A DNA stretch of 64,000 nt from Arenibacter algicola (GCF_000733925.1 NZ_JPOO01000003.1:992001-1056000); one strand, 5' to 3'; positions 17,305 to 27,088 are shown, counted from the stretch's first letter. The notes: generated by a model from the sequence alone, not told the origin. Translations and numbers: made by a program.

Positions 17305-18729
17305 ATGAGTGTTACTGCAACGTCCGTATGGAACCATTGTTTGGACTTTATAAAAGACAATATCCAACCGCAGGCATTCAAAACTTGGTTCGAGCCAATT
17401 AAACCTGTTAAGCTTTCCGATAATGCCCTGAGCATTCAAGTTCCCAGTAAATTTTTTTATGAATGGCTGGAAGAGCACTATGTTAAACTATTAAAAGTAG
17501 CCCTTACCAAAGAATTGGGTGAGACCGCTAAATTGGTGTACATCATTAAAATGGAAAACACCTATGGCAATCGGGAACCTTTTACAGAAAAAATACCTAG
17601 TTCCAATAGATCCCATGTAGAGCCTCAGGAATTGGACGTGGCCATAAAATCCAAAAATCCGGAATTAAAAAATCCATTTGTAATACCTGGGATCAGAAAC
17701 ATAAAGATTGAATCCCAATTAAACCCAAGTTATAATTTTGATAATTTCTTGGAAGGCGACTCCAACCGATTGGCTAGATCGGCAGGAATGGCCGTTGCCA
17801 ACAAACCTGGGGGAACTTCCTTTAATCCATTATTAGTGTTTGGCGGTGTAGGTTTGGGAAAAACACATTTGGCCCATGCCATAGGCGTGGAAATCAAGGA
17901 TAAATATCCAGAAAGGACCGTATTATATATCTCTGCTGAGAAATTTACCCAACAATATATTGAATCGGTAAAGAAAAATACTAGAAACGATTTTATTCAT
18001 TTCTATCAGTTGATAGATGTGCTCATCATTGATGACGTGCAATTTTTATCGGGAAAATCGGGAACTCAGGATGTGTTCTTCCATATTTTCAATCATTTGC
18101 ACCAAAACGGCAAACAGGTTATCCTAACTTCGGACAAAGCCCCTGTTGATATGCAGGACATTGAACAGCGTTTGCTTTCCCGATTTAAATGGGGATTATC
18201 TGCCGAGCTCCAAACACCTGACTACGAAACAAGGATATCGATTTTAAAAAATAAATTGTATCGGGATGGTGTAGAAATGCCAGACGACATTATAGACTAC
18301 GTTGCCAAGCACATAAAAACCAATATCAGGGAATTGGAAGGAGCAATTATTTCCTTGATTGCCCAATCTTCCTTCAACAAGAAAGAAGTTACTCTGGAAT
18401 TGGCCCAATTGGTAGTGGAGAAATTCGTTAAAAACACCAAGAGGGAGGTATCCATTGATTATATCCAAAAGGTAGTTTCCGACTATTTCGAAATGGATGT
18501 GGCCACTCTACAGTCAAAAACAAGAAAAAGACATATTGTACAGGCCAGACAATTGGCAATGTTCTTTGCGAAAAAATTCACCAAAGCCTCATTGGCAAGT
18601 ATTGGGTCACAAATTGGAAAAAGAGACCACGCTACAGTGCTACACGCCTGTAAGACCGTAGACAATCTTGCAGAGACCGACAAGCAGTTCCGAAAATATA
18701 TAGACGATCTAACCAAGAAGTTTTCTTAA
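17305..18729 (+). CDS. dnaA: Chromosomal replication initiator DnaA
   Basis: DnaA binds origin boxes and melts oriC. The 474-residue protein has the N-terminal DnaB-interacting domain, AAA+ Walker A GGVGLGKTHL at about 180-189, Walker B LIIDDVQF near 235, and the C-terminal DNA-binding signature GKRDHATVLHACKTV. The 115 bases upstream show no cluster of TTATCCACA boxes, so the origin is probably not next to this gene, as is usual in Bacteroidota. Confidence 0.98.
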   Translation: MSVTATSVWNHCLDFIKDNIQPQAFKTWFEPIKPVKLSDNALSIQVPSKFFYEWLEEHYVKLLKVALTKELGETAKLVYIIKMENTYGNREPFTEKIPSSNRSHVEPQELDVAIKSKNPELKNPFVIPGIRNIKIESQLNPSYNFDNFLEGDSNRLARSAGMAVANKPGGTSFNPLLVFGGVGLGKTHLAHAIGVEIKDKYPERTVLYISAEKFTQQYIESVKKNTRNDFIHFYQLIDVLIIDDVQFLSGKSGTQDVFFHIFNHLHQNGKQVILTSDKAPVDMQDIEQRLLSRFKWGLSAELQTPDYETRISILKNKLYRDGVEMPDDIIDYVAKHIKTNIRELEGAIISLIAQSSFNKKEVTLELAQLVVEKFVKNTKREVSIDYIQKVVSDYFEMDVATLQSKTRKRHIVQARQLAMFFAKKFTKASLASIGSQIGKRDHATVLHACKTVDNLAETDKQFRKYIDDLTKKFS

Positions 18730-18742
18730 AACCTCCATTGCC

Positions 18743-19201
18743 ATGAGAACCAAAGTCCTTATGGTCTGTTTGGGGAATATATGTAGGTCACCATTGGCCG
18801 AGGGTATTTTAAAAAGCAAATTGGACAAGGAAACCATACATGTGGATTCTGCGGGTACCGCCAGTTACCATATTGGAAAAAAACCCGATAGCAGATCCAT
18901 ATCAATAGCTAAAAAATATGGAATAGACATTAGTCAGCAGCGATGCAGGCAATTCACCGCCAAAGATTTTGACGAATATGATCTGATTTACGCTATGGAT
19001 AGAAGTAATTACGAAAACATTGTTGCCCTGGCCGAAAATGAAAACGCGATTGCCAAAGTTAATTTATTACTTCATAGATCAAACGTTACCAGCAAAGAAG
19101 TTCCAGACCCCTATTATGGAGGGGAAGATGAATTTGAAGAAGTATTTCAATTAATTGATGCGGCATGCAACCTTATTGCACAGGACATAATTCATAAATA
19201 A
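18743..19201 (+). CDS. Low molecular weight protein-tyrosine phosphatase
   Basis: The P-loop VCLGNICRS supplies Cys9 and Arg15 of the C-x5-R motif, and DPYYGG supplies the general acid aspartate near the C-terminus. At 152 residues it has the usual length. Such phosphatases often counter tyrosine kinases in polysaccharide export, but no such genes are nearby; the gene lies 13 bases after dnaA. Confidence 0.94.
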   Translation: MRTKVLMVCLGNICRSPLAEGILKSKLDKETIHVDSAGTASYHIGKKPDSRSISIAKKYGIDISQQRCRQFTAKDFDEYDLIYAMDRSNYENIVALAENENAIAKVNLLLHRSNVTSKEVPDPYYGGEDEFEEVFQLIDAACNLIAQDIIHK

Positions 19202-19211
19202 CCTAATCCCT

Positions 19212-19934
19212 ATGGACCAAACAATGGGCAATATTGGAAAATTATATTTAATCCCAACCACCCTGGGCGATAACGAGCCCTTGGAAGTTCTGCCCATATC
19301 CATCAAAAGGACCATTGAACAAATTGATCATTACATAGTTGAAAATGAAAAAACGGCTAGGCACTTTATAAAAAAGATCAGTTCCAAAAAATCGCAGCCA
19401 AGTCTACATATCAATGTACTTAACAAATTTACGGAACCAGAAATACTTCCCACTTTTTTGGACCCTTGTTTTGAAGGTTATAATGTAGGCATTATATCGG
19501 AAGCTGGTTGCCCGGGAATTGCCGATCCCGGTGCCGATATCGTGAGTATTGCCCATCAAAAAGGAGTACAGGTAGTACCGCTGGTAGGCCCCTCCTCTAT
19601 TTTATTGGCCTTAATGGCCAGTGGTCTAAACGGTCAAAGTTTTGCTTTCAATGGCTATTTGCCTATTGAAGCCGGGGAAAGAAAAAAGAGCATCAAGAGA
19701 TTTGAAAAACTATCCAGAGATTTTGATCAATCCCAAATTTTTATTGAAACACCCTACAGAAACGATAAACTTTTGGCCGAATTAATAAAAACACTTTCTC
19801 CTCAAACCTTGGTTTGCATTGCCTGCGACATAACATTGCCCACAGAGTTCATCGCTACAAAAAAAGTGATGGATTGGCAGAGAATGTCTGTTGACCTTCA
19901 CAAGAGACCCACTATTTTTATTATTCACGCATAA
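19212..19934 (+). CDS. RsmI-like SAM-dependent methyltransferase
   Basis: This 240-residue protein belongs to the tetrapyrrole methylase fold family. Landmarks are LYLIPTTLGD at the N-terminus, EAGCPGIADPG, and VPLVGPSSILLALMASG. It resembles RsmI, the 16S rRNA C1402 ribose methyltransferase, but has the divergent N-terminus of the Bacteroidota paralogue, so the rRNA target is probable rather than certain. Confidence 0.88.
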   Translation: MDQTMGNIGKLYLIPTTLGDNEPLEVLPISIKRTIEQIDHYIVENEKTARHFIKKISSKKSQPSLHINVLNKFTEPEILPTFLDPCFEGYNVGIISEAGCPGIADPGADIVSIAHQKGVQVVPLVGPSSILLALMASGLNGQSFAFNGYLPIEAGERKKSIKRFEKLSRDFDQSQIFIETPYRNDKLLAELIKTLSPQTLVCIACDITLPTEFIATKKVMDWQRMSVDLHKRPTIFIIHA

Positions 19935-19970
19935 AAAAACCCTAACATTTTGCTAGGGTCTTTCCATTTT
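19935..19970 (-). terminator. Terminator between convergent genes
   Basis: A short stem (19939-19944 with 19954-19959) is followed, in the minus direction, by a run of seven T. It best serves the minus-strand gene ending at 19987 and may also act on the plus strand. Confidence 0.7.
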
Positions 19971-19986
19971 CATAATTACAAATTCT

Positions 19987-20616
19987 TTATATTCTAGGAT
20001 TTTTCTTGGGGGTTACATGGGAAATATCGTATCCGGAAAATTTCTTGATATAGTAGGAAACAGATGACCCAAAGTCATCATCTACATTTAATTCACCATT
20101 AGATCTTAAATACTTTTTTACATTCCCTGCTCCTGCCAAATGTGCAGCTGCCAGTATACCCGATTCCGTAATCTCCTGACCATTAATTACCAAACCAACA
20201 AAACGTTTAATATCCCTTCTCAGAATCCACTTATTTCTGGAAAGATTGGTATGAAATACCCTCTCCTGCAATATTGGATCGTTAAGAAACAATGTAGCGT
20301 TGTAAACGCCTAGCAACTCTAGGGTACCTATACCAAATTGATATTTTCCTAGATAACCTAAGGCATTGGTGGTAAAATAATTTCCTTGAGATTCCTTAAA
20401 GGCTAAAGCCTCTTTAAACCCGTTGTAGGATGTTCCTAAAAAAGGTGGCGCAGCCATATTCGTTTTTAAAACAGTTCTGTGTTTGGGAAACAAAACTTCG
20501 GTAGGTCCATCTACTCTAAAAGCCTCGGGAAGCACCATTTTAACTGGCCTAAACCCATAACTTACAAGAATAAAAATCATGATAACGGGGAACAAATAAC
20601 TTGTCCACTTTCTCAT
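19987..20616 (-). CDS. Lysozyme-like (transglycosylase-fold) envelope protein
   Basis: This 209-residue protein has an N-terminal hydrophobic anchor or signal followed by a domain containing ALAFKESQGNYFTTNALGYLGKYQFG. The Glu-Ser plus GKYQFG pattern is typical of lysozyme-like folds that cleave or bind peptidoglycan, with the glutamate as the likely acid. I infer a cell-wall role; the neighbouring mltG fits that. Databases may label such proteins LysM or peptidoglycan-binding, but I see no LysM repeat. Confidence 0.72.
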   Translation of the reverse strand: MRKWTSYLFPVIMIFILVSYGFRPVKMVLPEAFRVDGPTEVLFPKHRTVLKTNMAAPPFLGTSYNGFKEALAFKESQGNYFTTNALGYLGKYQFGIGTLELLGVYNATLFLNDPILQERVFHTNLSRNKWILRRDIKRFVGLVINGQEITESGILAAAHLAGAGNVKKYLRSNGELNVDDDFGSSVSYYIKKFSGYDISHVTPKKNPRI

Positions 20617-20772
20617 ACATTTGTTTTCTTAAGACTTATAACCAAAAAGGGTTTGCTTAAATTTCACTTTACAAAGATATGCCCGATTTTTAAAAACAGA
20701 CCTATTTTAACGCAACTTTGTATAAAATGTTATGATTATTGGATAAATAACACAGAAATAAGGATCAGTGGT

Positions 20773-21816
20773 TCAGCGGTTTATCTTTTGACTGTTTATC
20801 CACCGGACATACTGCTCCTTATTTCGGTTATGCTGCGTCAATGTCTTTGCAAACTTGTGATAACCAAAATCTTCCACATTCGCCACAAAATAATAATAGT
20901 CATGTTTTTCCGGATTTAAAACAGCATCTATGGCCGAAATATCGGGCATGGCAATTGGTCCTGGAGGCAAACCTCCGTATTTATAGGTATTATAGGGCGA
21001 ATCCAGTTCCAGATCTTTATACAACACTCTTTTTATAATGGTATCAAAATTCCCCGTATGCAATTTAATGGCATAAATCACTGTTGGATCGGCCTGTAGC
21101 AACATCCCCGTAGCCAATCGGTTTAGATATACACCTGCCACCCTAGGCCGCTCATCTACTTTTGCCGTCTCTTTATGTACAATGGATGCCAAGGTAATGA
21201 CCTGTGAGGAGTTTAGTCCCAGGGATTTCGATTTGGCTATACGTTCTTCGTTCCAAAACCTTTTGTATTCCTTCAACATCCTTTCCCTAAATCCCTCCGC
21301 AGAAGTATTCCAGAAAAACTCATAGCTGTTTGGAATATACATGGAAAGTGCCGTTTTATCATTAAACCCATTTGCTTTTAGAAAATCCAGCTCCCCAAAG
21401 GCACTCAATAAAGCTGTACTATCCGCCTCGATCTGAAGCGATATCCTACCCGCCAGATCCGCCAGATTCTCCTGGTTGTTAAAAGCAACTTTTACGGGAA
21501 TATTGCCACTTCTCAGCGAGTTGACAATATCGTTATTGCTCATCCCCTTTTTTATGGCATATTTTCCTGCTTTTATATTGGTGCTGTAGCCTTTTTTATC
21601 CGCTGCGGATTCAAAAGTTTTCAGATCCTTCAAAAGGGGTTCCATAATAGACTTAACTTCTTGGAAGTCCGAATTTGAAGGTATAAATACATAGGCAACT
21701 TCATTGCCAAATTGCGTATTGGGCACAAAGAAGGCCCTATAAACCATAAAGGCGAATGCACCTCCCACCAACATTCCGGCAATGACGATAACCAATAAAA
21801 TTCTCTTTATATACAT
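20773..21816 (-). CDS. mltG: Endolytic transglycosylase MltG
   Basis: MltG cuts nascent glycan strands in the membrane and limits their length. The 347-residue protein has one N-terminal membrane segment, a LysM-like region, and the YceG domain with the catalytic glutamate in LASIVHKET and the conserved RPRVAGVYLNRL and LQADPTVIYA segments. Its ATG overlaps the stop of the upstream acetyltransferase gene (TAATG), so translation is likely coupled. Confidence 0.95.
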   Translation of the reverse strand: MYIKRILLVIVIAGMLVGGAFAFMVYRAFFVPNTQFGNEVAYVFIPSNSDFQEVKSIMEPLLKDLKTFESAADKKGYSTNIKAGKYAIKKGMSNNDIVNSLRSGNIPVKVAFNNQENLADLAGRISLQIEADSTALLSAFGELDFLKANGFNDKTALSMYIPNSYEFFWNTSAEGFRERMLKEYKRFWNEERIAKSKSLGLNSSQVITLASIVHKETAKVDERPRVAGVYLNRLATGMLLQADPTVIYAIKLHTGNFDTIIKRVLYKDLELDSPYNTYKYGGLPPGPIAMPDISAIDAVLNPEKHDYYYFVANVEDFGYHKFAKTLTQHNRNKEQYVRWINSQKINR

Positions 21817-22340
21817 TAGCTATTTATCTTTTGAAACAAGATTTCATTTTTATAAACTCCATTGGAGTAAATCCAATCTTTTTTAACTCCAACTTTCTCA
21901 AACCCCAGTTTTGAAAACAAATGTATGCTAGGAGCGTTTTCCTCCATTACATTCACATAAACCTGTCTCATTCCCAATACCAAAAAGGCATAATTGGTTA
22001 ATATCTCTATGGCTTCAGCACCAACCCCTTTGTTTCTATCCCCCTTCCGGCTAACAATAATACCCATTCCCACTCTCAAATTCTTGGGGTCAAAATCAAA
22101 TAAATCAATTAAACCCATTACAGTGCCTTCCAAATTGCAAATACACAATCGCAATTGTTTTACCTCATATATATCTTTATGGGCATTTTCCAGGTAAAGT
22201 TGTAACACGTGTTTGGAATAGGGTGCAGTGGTGCCGCTTATTTCCCATATCTCGGGATTGTTCTCCAAATCATATAGGAAATCCAAATCTTTGGGCTCCA
22301 AGGCCCTTAGGTAAATCTGTTCCCCTTTAAGACTCAACAT
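21816..22340 (-). CDS. GNAT family N-acetyltransferase
   Basis: This 174-residue protein resembles RimJ/RimL-type acetyltransferases (MLSLKGEQIYLRALEPKDLD at the start, NKGVGAEAIEILTNYAF, and NAPSIHLFSKLGFEKVG). It lies between dapF and mltG with overlapping ends on both sides, suggesting one transcript. The acceptor is unknown. Confidence 0.9.
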   Translation of the reverse strand: MLSLKGEQIYLRALEPKDLDFLYDLENNPEIWEISGTTAPYSKHVLQLYLENAHKDIYEVKQLRLCICNLEGTVMGLIDLFDFDPKNLRVGMGIIVSRKGDRNKGVGAEAIEILTNYAFLVLGMRQVYVNVMEENAPSIHLFSKLGFEKVGVKKDWIYSNGVYKNEILFQKINS

Positions 22341-23109
22341 TTATCTCCCCTTTAAAAACGAGTTGTGCCGGACCTGTCAACCATATATTATCGTATCCAT
22401 TTGCATTGCTTTTAAATTTCACCTGTAGATTGCCCCCAGGGGTAATGATCTTTACGGAATCCTTATTGGTCTTCCCGGAATGATGCATGGCCAACGCAAC
22501 GGCAGTTACCCCGGTTCCACAGGAAAAGGTCTCATCTTCCACTCCCCGCTCATAGGTCCTTACATTAAAGGTATCCTCCGTGGCCTGATCTACAAAGTTG
22601 ATATTGCTTCCTTGTTCACCGTACAAACCATAACGAAGCTTTGCACCTTCCTTGCGGACATCAAAATCCTTAAGTCCGTCTACCAACTGAACATGGTGCG
22701 GGGAACCTGTATTGAGAAATAATGAATTGGACTTTTCCTTTATTTCCTTTACATTCTGCATCTCCAAACTAACAATACCATTTGCAATAATCGCATTATG
22801 AAGTCCGTCTACCGCCATAAATGATGTATTTTGGTCCACAACCCCCAAATAATGGGCAAAGGCCACAATACACCTGCCTCCATTACCGCACATAGTACCC
22901 TGTCTGCCATCAGAATTATAATAGACCATTTTAAAATCAGTGTCCTCGTCATTTTCCAGTAAAATGAGTCCATCGGCACCAATGCCAAATCTTCTATCAC
23001 ATAAAAAAGAGACCAAGCCAACATTTTCCTTTGGAAAAAACTCTTTGCGGTTATCGATCATGACAAAGTCATTTCCAGTTCCTTGGTATTTAAAGAAATT
23101 CAGTTGCAT
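22327..23109 (-). CDS. dapF: Diaminopimelate epimerase
   Basis: DapF converts LL- to meso-diaminopimelate for lysine and peptidoglycan synthesis. Both catalytic cysteines are visible, in GTMCGNGGRC and in ETFSCGTGVTA. At 260 residues it has the normal length. A TATCTTTG box (plus-strand 23126-23133) sits 16 bases before the ATG. With mltG and the lysozyme-like gene downstream it makes a wall-biosynthesis cluster. Confidence 0.96.
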   Translation of the reverse strand: MQLNFFKYQGTGNDFVMIDNRKEFFPKENVGLVSFLCDRRFGIGADGLILLENDEDTDFKMVYYNSDGRQGTMCGNGGRCIVAFAHYLGVVDQNTSFMAVDGLHNAIIANGIVSLEMQNVKEIKEKSNSLFLNTGSPHHVQLVDGLKDFDVRKEGAKLRYGLYGEQGSNINFVDQATEDTFNVRTYERGVEDETFSCGTGVTAVALAMHHSGKTNKDSVKIITPGGNLQVKFKSNANGYDNIWLTGPAQLVFKGEINVES

Positions 23110-23184
23110 ATTGTAATTTATAAAGCAAAGATATAATTTTATTAAGGTTTATTTATCAGTTAAAAACTCGTTAAAGCCAAATAA

Positions 23185-23215
23185 TTGCTATAGAATTGTG
23201 TTAATTTTACTTTAG
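23185..23215 (+). promoter_or_regulatory. Promoter of the HtrA-like protease gene
   Basis: TTG at 23185-23187, a 20-base gap and TACTTTAG at 23208-23215 fit the Bacteroidota pattern TTG/TAnnTTTG with one mismatch. The start codon lies 20 bases downstream. Confidence 0.6.
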
Positions 23216-23235
23216 CAAATTAAAAAAATGTTTTT

Positions 23236-24630
23236 ATGAAGAAATTTGGAAGTTTATTATTGGTCTCTGTTTTTGCAGGTGCTATTACACTAGGTGCTTA
23301 CAAACTTTTTTTAGAGAAACCAAATTATGCAGTAATACAGGAGGACAGTGGAGCAAAGATGATTTCATCCAGTTTCACCCCTACTTCCGCAAAGGGTGCG
23401 GGCATCAATGAAGTAGATTTTACTATGGCTGCCCAGAACACCGTTAATGCCGTTGTACACGTTAAAAATGTTACCGTGAGCAAGGGTCCATCCAGCATCA
23501 TGGAATATTTCTACGGTTATAGCGGCAGTCAGACCCCTCAAGTCGGTACTGGTTCCGGGGTAATCATCTCACAGGATGGCTATATTGTTACCAATAACCA
23601 TGTAATCTCCAATGCCGATCAACTGCAGGTTACTCTAAATAATAATAAAACCTACGATGCCGAATTGATCGGTACCGACCCTAATTCTGATATTGCCCTG
23701 ATAAAAATAGATGTCGACAGGCAACTGCCTTATCTGGCTTTTGGGGACTCGGACAACACCAAGGTGGGAGAATGGGTCTTGGCCGTAGGAAACCCTTTTA
23801 ATCTAACCTCCACGGTTACAGCCGGGATAGTTAGTGCCAAAGCCAGGGCCTTGGCCAGTTTGGATCAGTCGTTCATTCAGACAGATGCAGCCGTAAACCC
23901 TGGAAACAGTGGTGGAGCTTTGGTAAACACCAATGGCGACCTTATTGGTATCAATACTGCCATTACATCACAAACAGGTTCCTATGTAGGATATTCCTTT
24001 GCAGTGCCCAGCAATATTGCGAAAAAAGTAGTGGAGGACATTATGGAATATGGCAATGTTCAGAAAGGGATTTTAGGTATCAACACGGTTCCCATGAACA
24101 GTCCATATGCTGTTGAAAACGGAATAAATGAAATTGATGGGGTTTATATAGCGGGCGTTGAGGAGGATTCAGGTGCTTTTGACGCAGAATTGAAAGAAGG
24201 GGACATTATAAAAAATATAGACAATGTTGAGATTCACAAATTCGCAGATCTTATAGGCTATATATCTTCCAAAAGACCTGGAGACGAGCTTTTGGTAACC
24301 GTTTTACGTGGTGATGAGCGGATGGAAGTACCAGTAATGCTTAAGGAACGGCAAACGATCATTATTCCTGTTCTGGGCTTTGAGGTTAAAAACTTGACCG
24401 AAGATGAGAAGAAGGCCTTTAAAACCAAGAAAGGGGTTAAAATTATAGGAGTGCCCGAAACCTATAGAAATTACGGATTTGAAGGTAAAGTTTTATTATC
24501 CTTTGGAGATGAAGAAATCAACAATATTCAGGATGCGAAAACCAAGTTTGGCCGAATTTCTAGATACGACAGGGCAAGTATTACCATGTTGAATAAAAAA
24601 GGAGAAAAAGAACGACTGATAATTCAATAA
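23236..24630 (+). CDS. Do/DegQ-type serine endoprotease (HtrA family)
   Basis: This periplasmic protease/chaperone has a signal or anchor segment (residues 3-20), a trypsin-like domain with the triad His122, Asp152 and Ser225 (NPGNSGGAL), and two PDZ domains, the second divergent. It degrades misfolded envelope proteins. At 464 residues it matches the family. A terminator follows directly. Confidence 0.95.
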   Translation: MKKFGSLLLVSVFAGAITLGAYKLFLEKPNYAVIQEDSGAKMISSSFTPTSAKGAGINEVDFTMAAQNTVNAVVHVKNVTVSKGPSSIMEYFYGYSGSQTPQVGTGSGVIISQDGYIVTNNHVISNADQLQVTLNNNKTYDAELIGTDPNSDIALIKIDVDRQLPYLAFGDSDNTKVGEWVLAVGNPFNLTSTVTAGIVSAKARALASLDQSFIQTDAAVNPGNSGGALVNTNGDLIGINTAITSQTGSYVGYSFAVPSNIAKKVVEDIMEYGNVQKGILGINTVPMNSPYAVENGINEIDGVYIAGVEEDSGAFDAELKEGDIIKNIDNVEIHKFADLIGYISSKRPGDELLVTVLRGDERMEVPVMLKERQTIIIPVLGFEVKNLTEDEKKAFKTKKGVKIIGVPETYRNYGFEGKVLLSFGDEEINNIQDAKTKFGRISRYDRASITMLNKKGEKERLIIQ

Positions 24631-24642
24631 AAAACAAAACAT

Positions 24643-24676
24643 GAAAAAAGCGCTACCTTCGTAGCGCTTTTTTTTG
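24643..24676 (+). terminator. Rho-independent terminator after the protease gene
   Basis: AGCGCTAC and GTAGCGCT form a perfect stem around a CTTC loop, followed by eight T. Confidence 0.93.
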
Positions 24677-24710
24677 TGCTATATTCTTTTACGAAAACGT
24701 TTGAAATATA

Positions 24711-24718
24711 TAATTTTG
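24711..24718 (+). promoter_or_regulatory. -7 box of the GAPDH promoter
   Basis: TAATTTTG is a perfect TAnnTTTG match. It lies downstream of the first in-frame ATG (24676), which supports the later start at 24748. No clear TTG is found at the proper distance upstream. Confidence 0.55.
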
Positions 24719-24747
24719 CCCTAAATCCAACAAATCAAGATCAACCT

Positions 24748-26196
24748 ATGAGCGCTATTAAACTTTATGAAAAGGAATTGGCTTTTCAGGCCGACAGAAG
24801 AAAGGCTACCACCGAGTTCATTAAAATTGCAAGTGATTTATGGTATGACAAATTCATAGAAATTGTTCTTTTCAAAAATCAGGTGATAGATAAGAACGTT
24901 AGTGACATTATAAACCTACATGAGTATGCATGTGAATTTGTTCAAAAACCGATATCAATTTTTGATTCGGTCGAAATATTGCGAACAATAAACGATATAC
25001 AATTACCTCCTTCAAAATTGGACATAGGTAAACTTACCTATGAATATCATTCCGATGACAATAATTACAACAATGTAAAGGCCTTTGTTTTGGATAAGCT
25101 AAAAAGTGCCAATTCCAGGAACGAGATAACCCCCAAAGACGTGGTGTTATATGGTTTTGGACGAATTGGCAGATTATTGGCCCGGGAATTAATGGCAAAA
25201 ACCGGCAAAGGAAATCAGTTGAGATTAAGGGCAATAGTTACCCGAGGCACCATAACACCGGAAATTTTGGAAAAGAGAGCCAATTTATTGCGGACAGATT
25301 CCGTTCACGGGCAATTTATGGGAACAGTGGATATCGACTTTAAGAACAAAGCCATGTACATTAATGGTACCACCGTGCATATTATCGAGGCAGATAATCC
25401 GGAGGACATTGACTATACCCAATTCGGGATCGCCAACGCGTTGATAATAGACAACACAGGGGCCTTCCGGGACAAAGAAGCCTTAAGTAGGCACCTAAGG
25501 TCCGTAGGCAGCAGCCAGGTGCTACTGACAGCGCCAGGCAAAGAGATCCCCAATATAGTTCATGGCGTAAATCATATGGAATTTGATCCGGACACCATAA
25601 AGATATTTTCTGCTGCTTCTTGCACTACCAACGCCATAACTCCTATCCTGAAAGTGGTAGATGATTCTTTGGGAATAAAAAAAGGACATATAGAAACCAT
25701 TCACGCCTATACCAATGATCAAAATTTGGTAGATAATATGCACGGAAAATATAGGCGTGGCAGGGCCGCAGCCCTAAATATGGTCATAACGGAAACGGGG
25801 GCCGGAAAAGCAGTGGCCAAAGCCCTACCGCAATTAATAGGCAAGTTGACCTCCAACGCCATTAGGGTACCGGTACCCAATGGCTCCTTAGCAATATTGA
25901 ATTTGGAGATCAACAACAAAACCTCAAAAGCGGCCCTGAACACCATTATTAAGAAATATGCCCTGGAAGGCGATTTGGTAGAACAGATAAAGTATTCCTT
26001 GAGCAATGAATTGGTATCAACGGACATTGTTGGAACTTCTGCGCCTGCAATTTATGACAGTACTGCAACCATAGTATCGGACGATGGGAAGAATCTTGTA
26101 CTATATATTTGGTATGATAATGAATTTGGATATTCCCATCAAGTAATCCGCCTTGCCAAATACATTGCAAAGGTTCGCAGATACACCTATTATTAA
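24748..26196 (+). CDS. Glyceraldehyde-3-phosphate dehydrogenase with N-terminal extension
   Basis: The catalytic signature SAASCTTNAI gives Cys292, and the NAD-binding GFGRIG lies at 136-141. About 130 residues precede the Rossmann fold, which ordinary 335-residue GAPDHs lack. The frame opens at 24676, but the promoter box at 24711-24718 and the sequence MSAIKLYEKEL argue for ATG 24748, giving 482 residues. Long GAPDHs like this occur in Bacteroidota alongside a normal one; whether this copy acts in glycolysis or gluconeogenesis is not visible. Confidence 0.93.
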   Translation: MSAIKLYEKELAFQADRRKATTEFIKIASDLWYDKFIEIVLFKNQVIDKNVSDIINLHEYACEFVQKPISIFDSVEILRTINDIQLPPSKLDIGKLTYEYHSDDNNYNNVKAFVLDKLKSANSRNEITPKDVVLYGFGRIGRLLARELMAKTGKGNQLRLRAIVTRGTITPEILEKRANLLRTDSVHGQFMGTVDIDFKNKAMYINGTTVHIIEADNPEDIDYTQFGIANALIIDNTGAFRDKEALSRHLRSVGSSQVLLTAPGKEIPNIVHGVNHMEFDPDTIKIFSAASCTTNAITPILKVVDDSLGIKKGHIETIHAYTNDQNLVDNMHGKYRRGRAAALNMVITETGAGKAVAKALPQLIGKLTSNAIRVPVPNGSLAILNLEINNKTSKAALNTIIKKYALEGDLVEQIKYSLSNELVSTDIVGTSAPAIYDSTATIVSDDGKNLVLYIWYDNEFGYSHQVIRLAKYIAKVRRYTYY

Positions 26197-26337
26197 AATT
26201 TAATCAATATATAATAATATAGAAAATTGTGGGTTATTCTATTTAGTTAAGTCACTTGATGTCCTTTTTTTAATAATTGGGATTATTAAAGTATTTTAGC
26301 CCTCTCTAAATCATTATTAACAATAAGAATTACATAA

Positions 26338-26958
26338 ATGAAAATTTCGAAATTACTCTTTATCGTAATGGCTCTATTGTCATTTAACCTACACTTTGCA
26401 CAGGAATCCGAGGAAGACGATAAACTTTCCTTGGACCAAGGCCCTATTAGTTCACAGTTCGAGTATATCTCCCAAAAATCAGGGAATTACAGGGCCGATG
26501 GGGTAAGATACGAAGTGGTAAAGGAGTTTAACTTGGGAAAACTGAGACAAAATGTGTTGGATTCCATTAATGCATTCAACAAAAAGGTGAATGAGCTCAA
26601 TGGCACCATTGCAGGACATGTGGAAACAATTGAATCGCTTAACAAAAAACTGGAAGAGACTACCAATAACCTTTCCGAAGTGACCGAAGAGAAGGATAGC
26701 ATGTCTTTCCTAGGTATTCTGGTGGCCAAAAGCACCTACAATTTTATTCTCTGGACCATAATAGCGGTACTTTTGCTGTTTTTATTATTTTTTATCTATA
26801 AATTCAGAAATAGCAATATTCTTACCCAGGAAGCCAAATCTACGCTTGCGGAAGTGGAAACCGAGTATGAGGACCATAGAAGAAGGGCATTGGAAAGGGA
26901 ACAAAAAATTAGTAGACAGCTCCAGGACGAGATCAACAAGCATAAAAAATCCAAATAA
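26338..26958 (+). CDS. Membrane-anchored coiled-coil protein of unknown function
   Basis: The 206-residue protein has a signal peptide (residues 1-21, ending FAQ), a heptad-rich segment at about 75-120, one strong membrane span at about 134-155, and a charged helical tail. Homologues sit before trmD in flavobacteria and are sometimes mislabelled as tRNA methyltransferases because of that position. Nothing in it suggests an enzyme. A terminator follows, so it is probably transcribed apart from trmD. Confidence 0.75.
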   Translation: MKISKLLFIVMALLSFNLHFAQESEEDDKLSLDQGPISSQFEYISQKSGNYRADGVRYEVVKEFNLGKLRQNVLDSINAFNKKVNELNGTIAGHVETIESLNKKLEETTNNLSEVTEEKDSMSFLGILVAKSTYNFILWTIIAVLLLFLLFFIYKFRNSNILTQEAKSTLAEVETEYEDHRRRALEREQKISRQLQDEINKHKKSK

Positions 26959-27000
26959 TATTAAGAAAAACTATTGGATTTTTTGCGAATACTATTTAAG

Positions 27001-27026
27001 AAGCTCCTTTTTAGGGGCTTTTTTTA
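27001..27026 (+). terminator. Terminator after the coiled-coil membrane protein gene
   Basis: AAGCTCC and GGGGCTT pair (one G-U) around a TTTTTA loop, followed by a T run. Confidence 0.8.
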
Positions 27027-27088
27027 CTTCTTGGGTTAATTGTGTTTGGCAAAAATAAAATAGCACAAAGGATTGCGTCTATTTTTAC

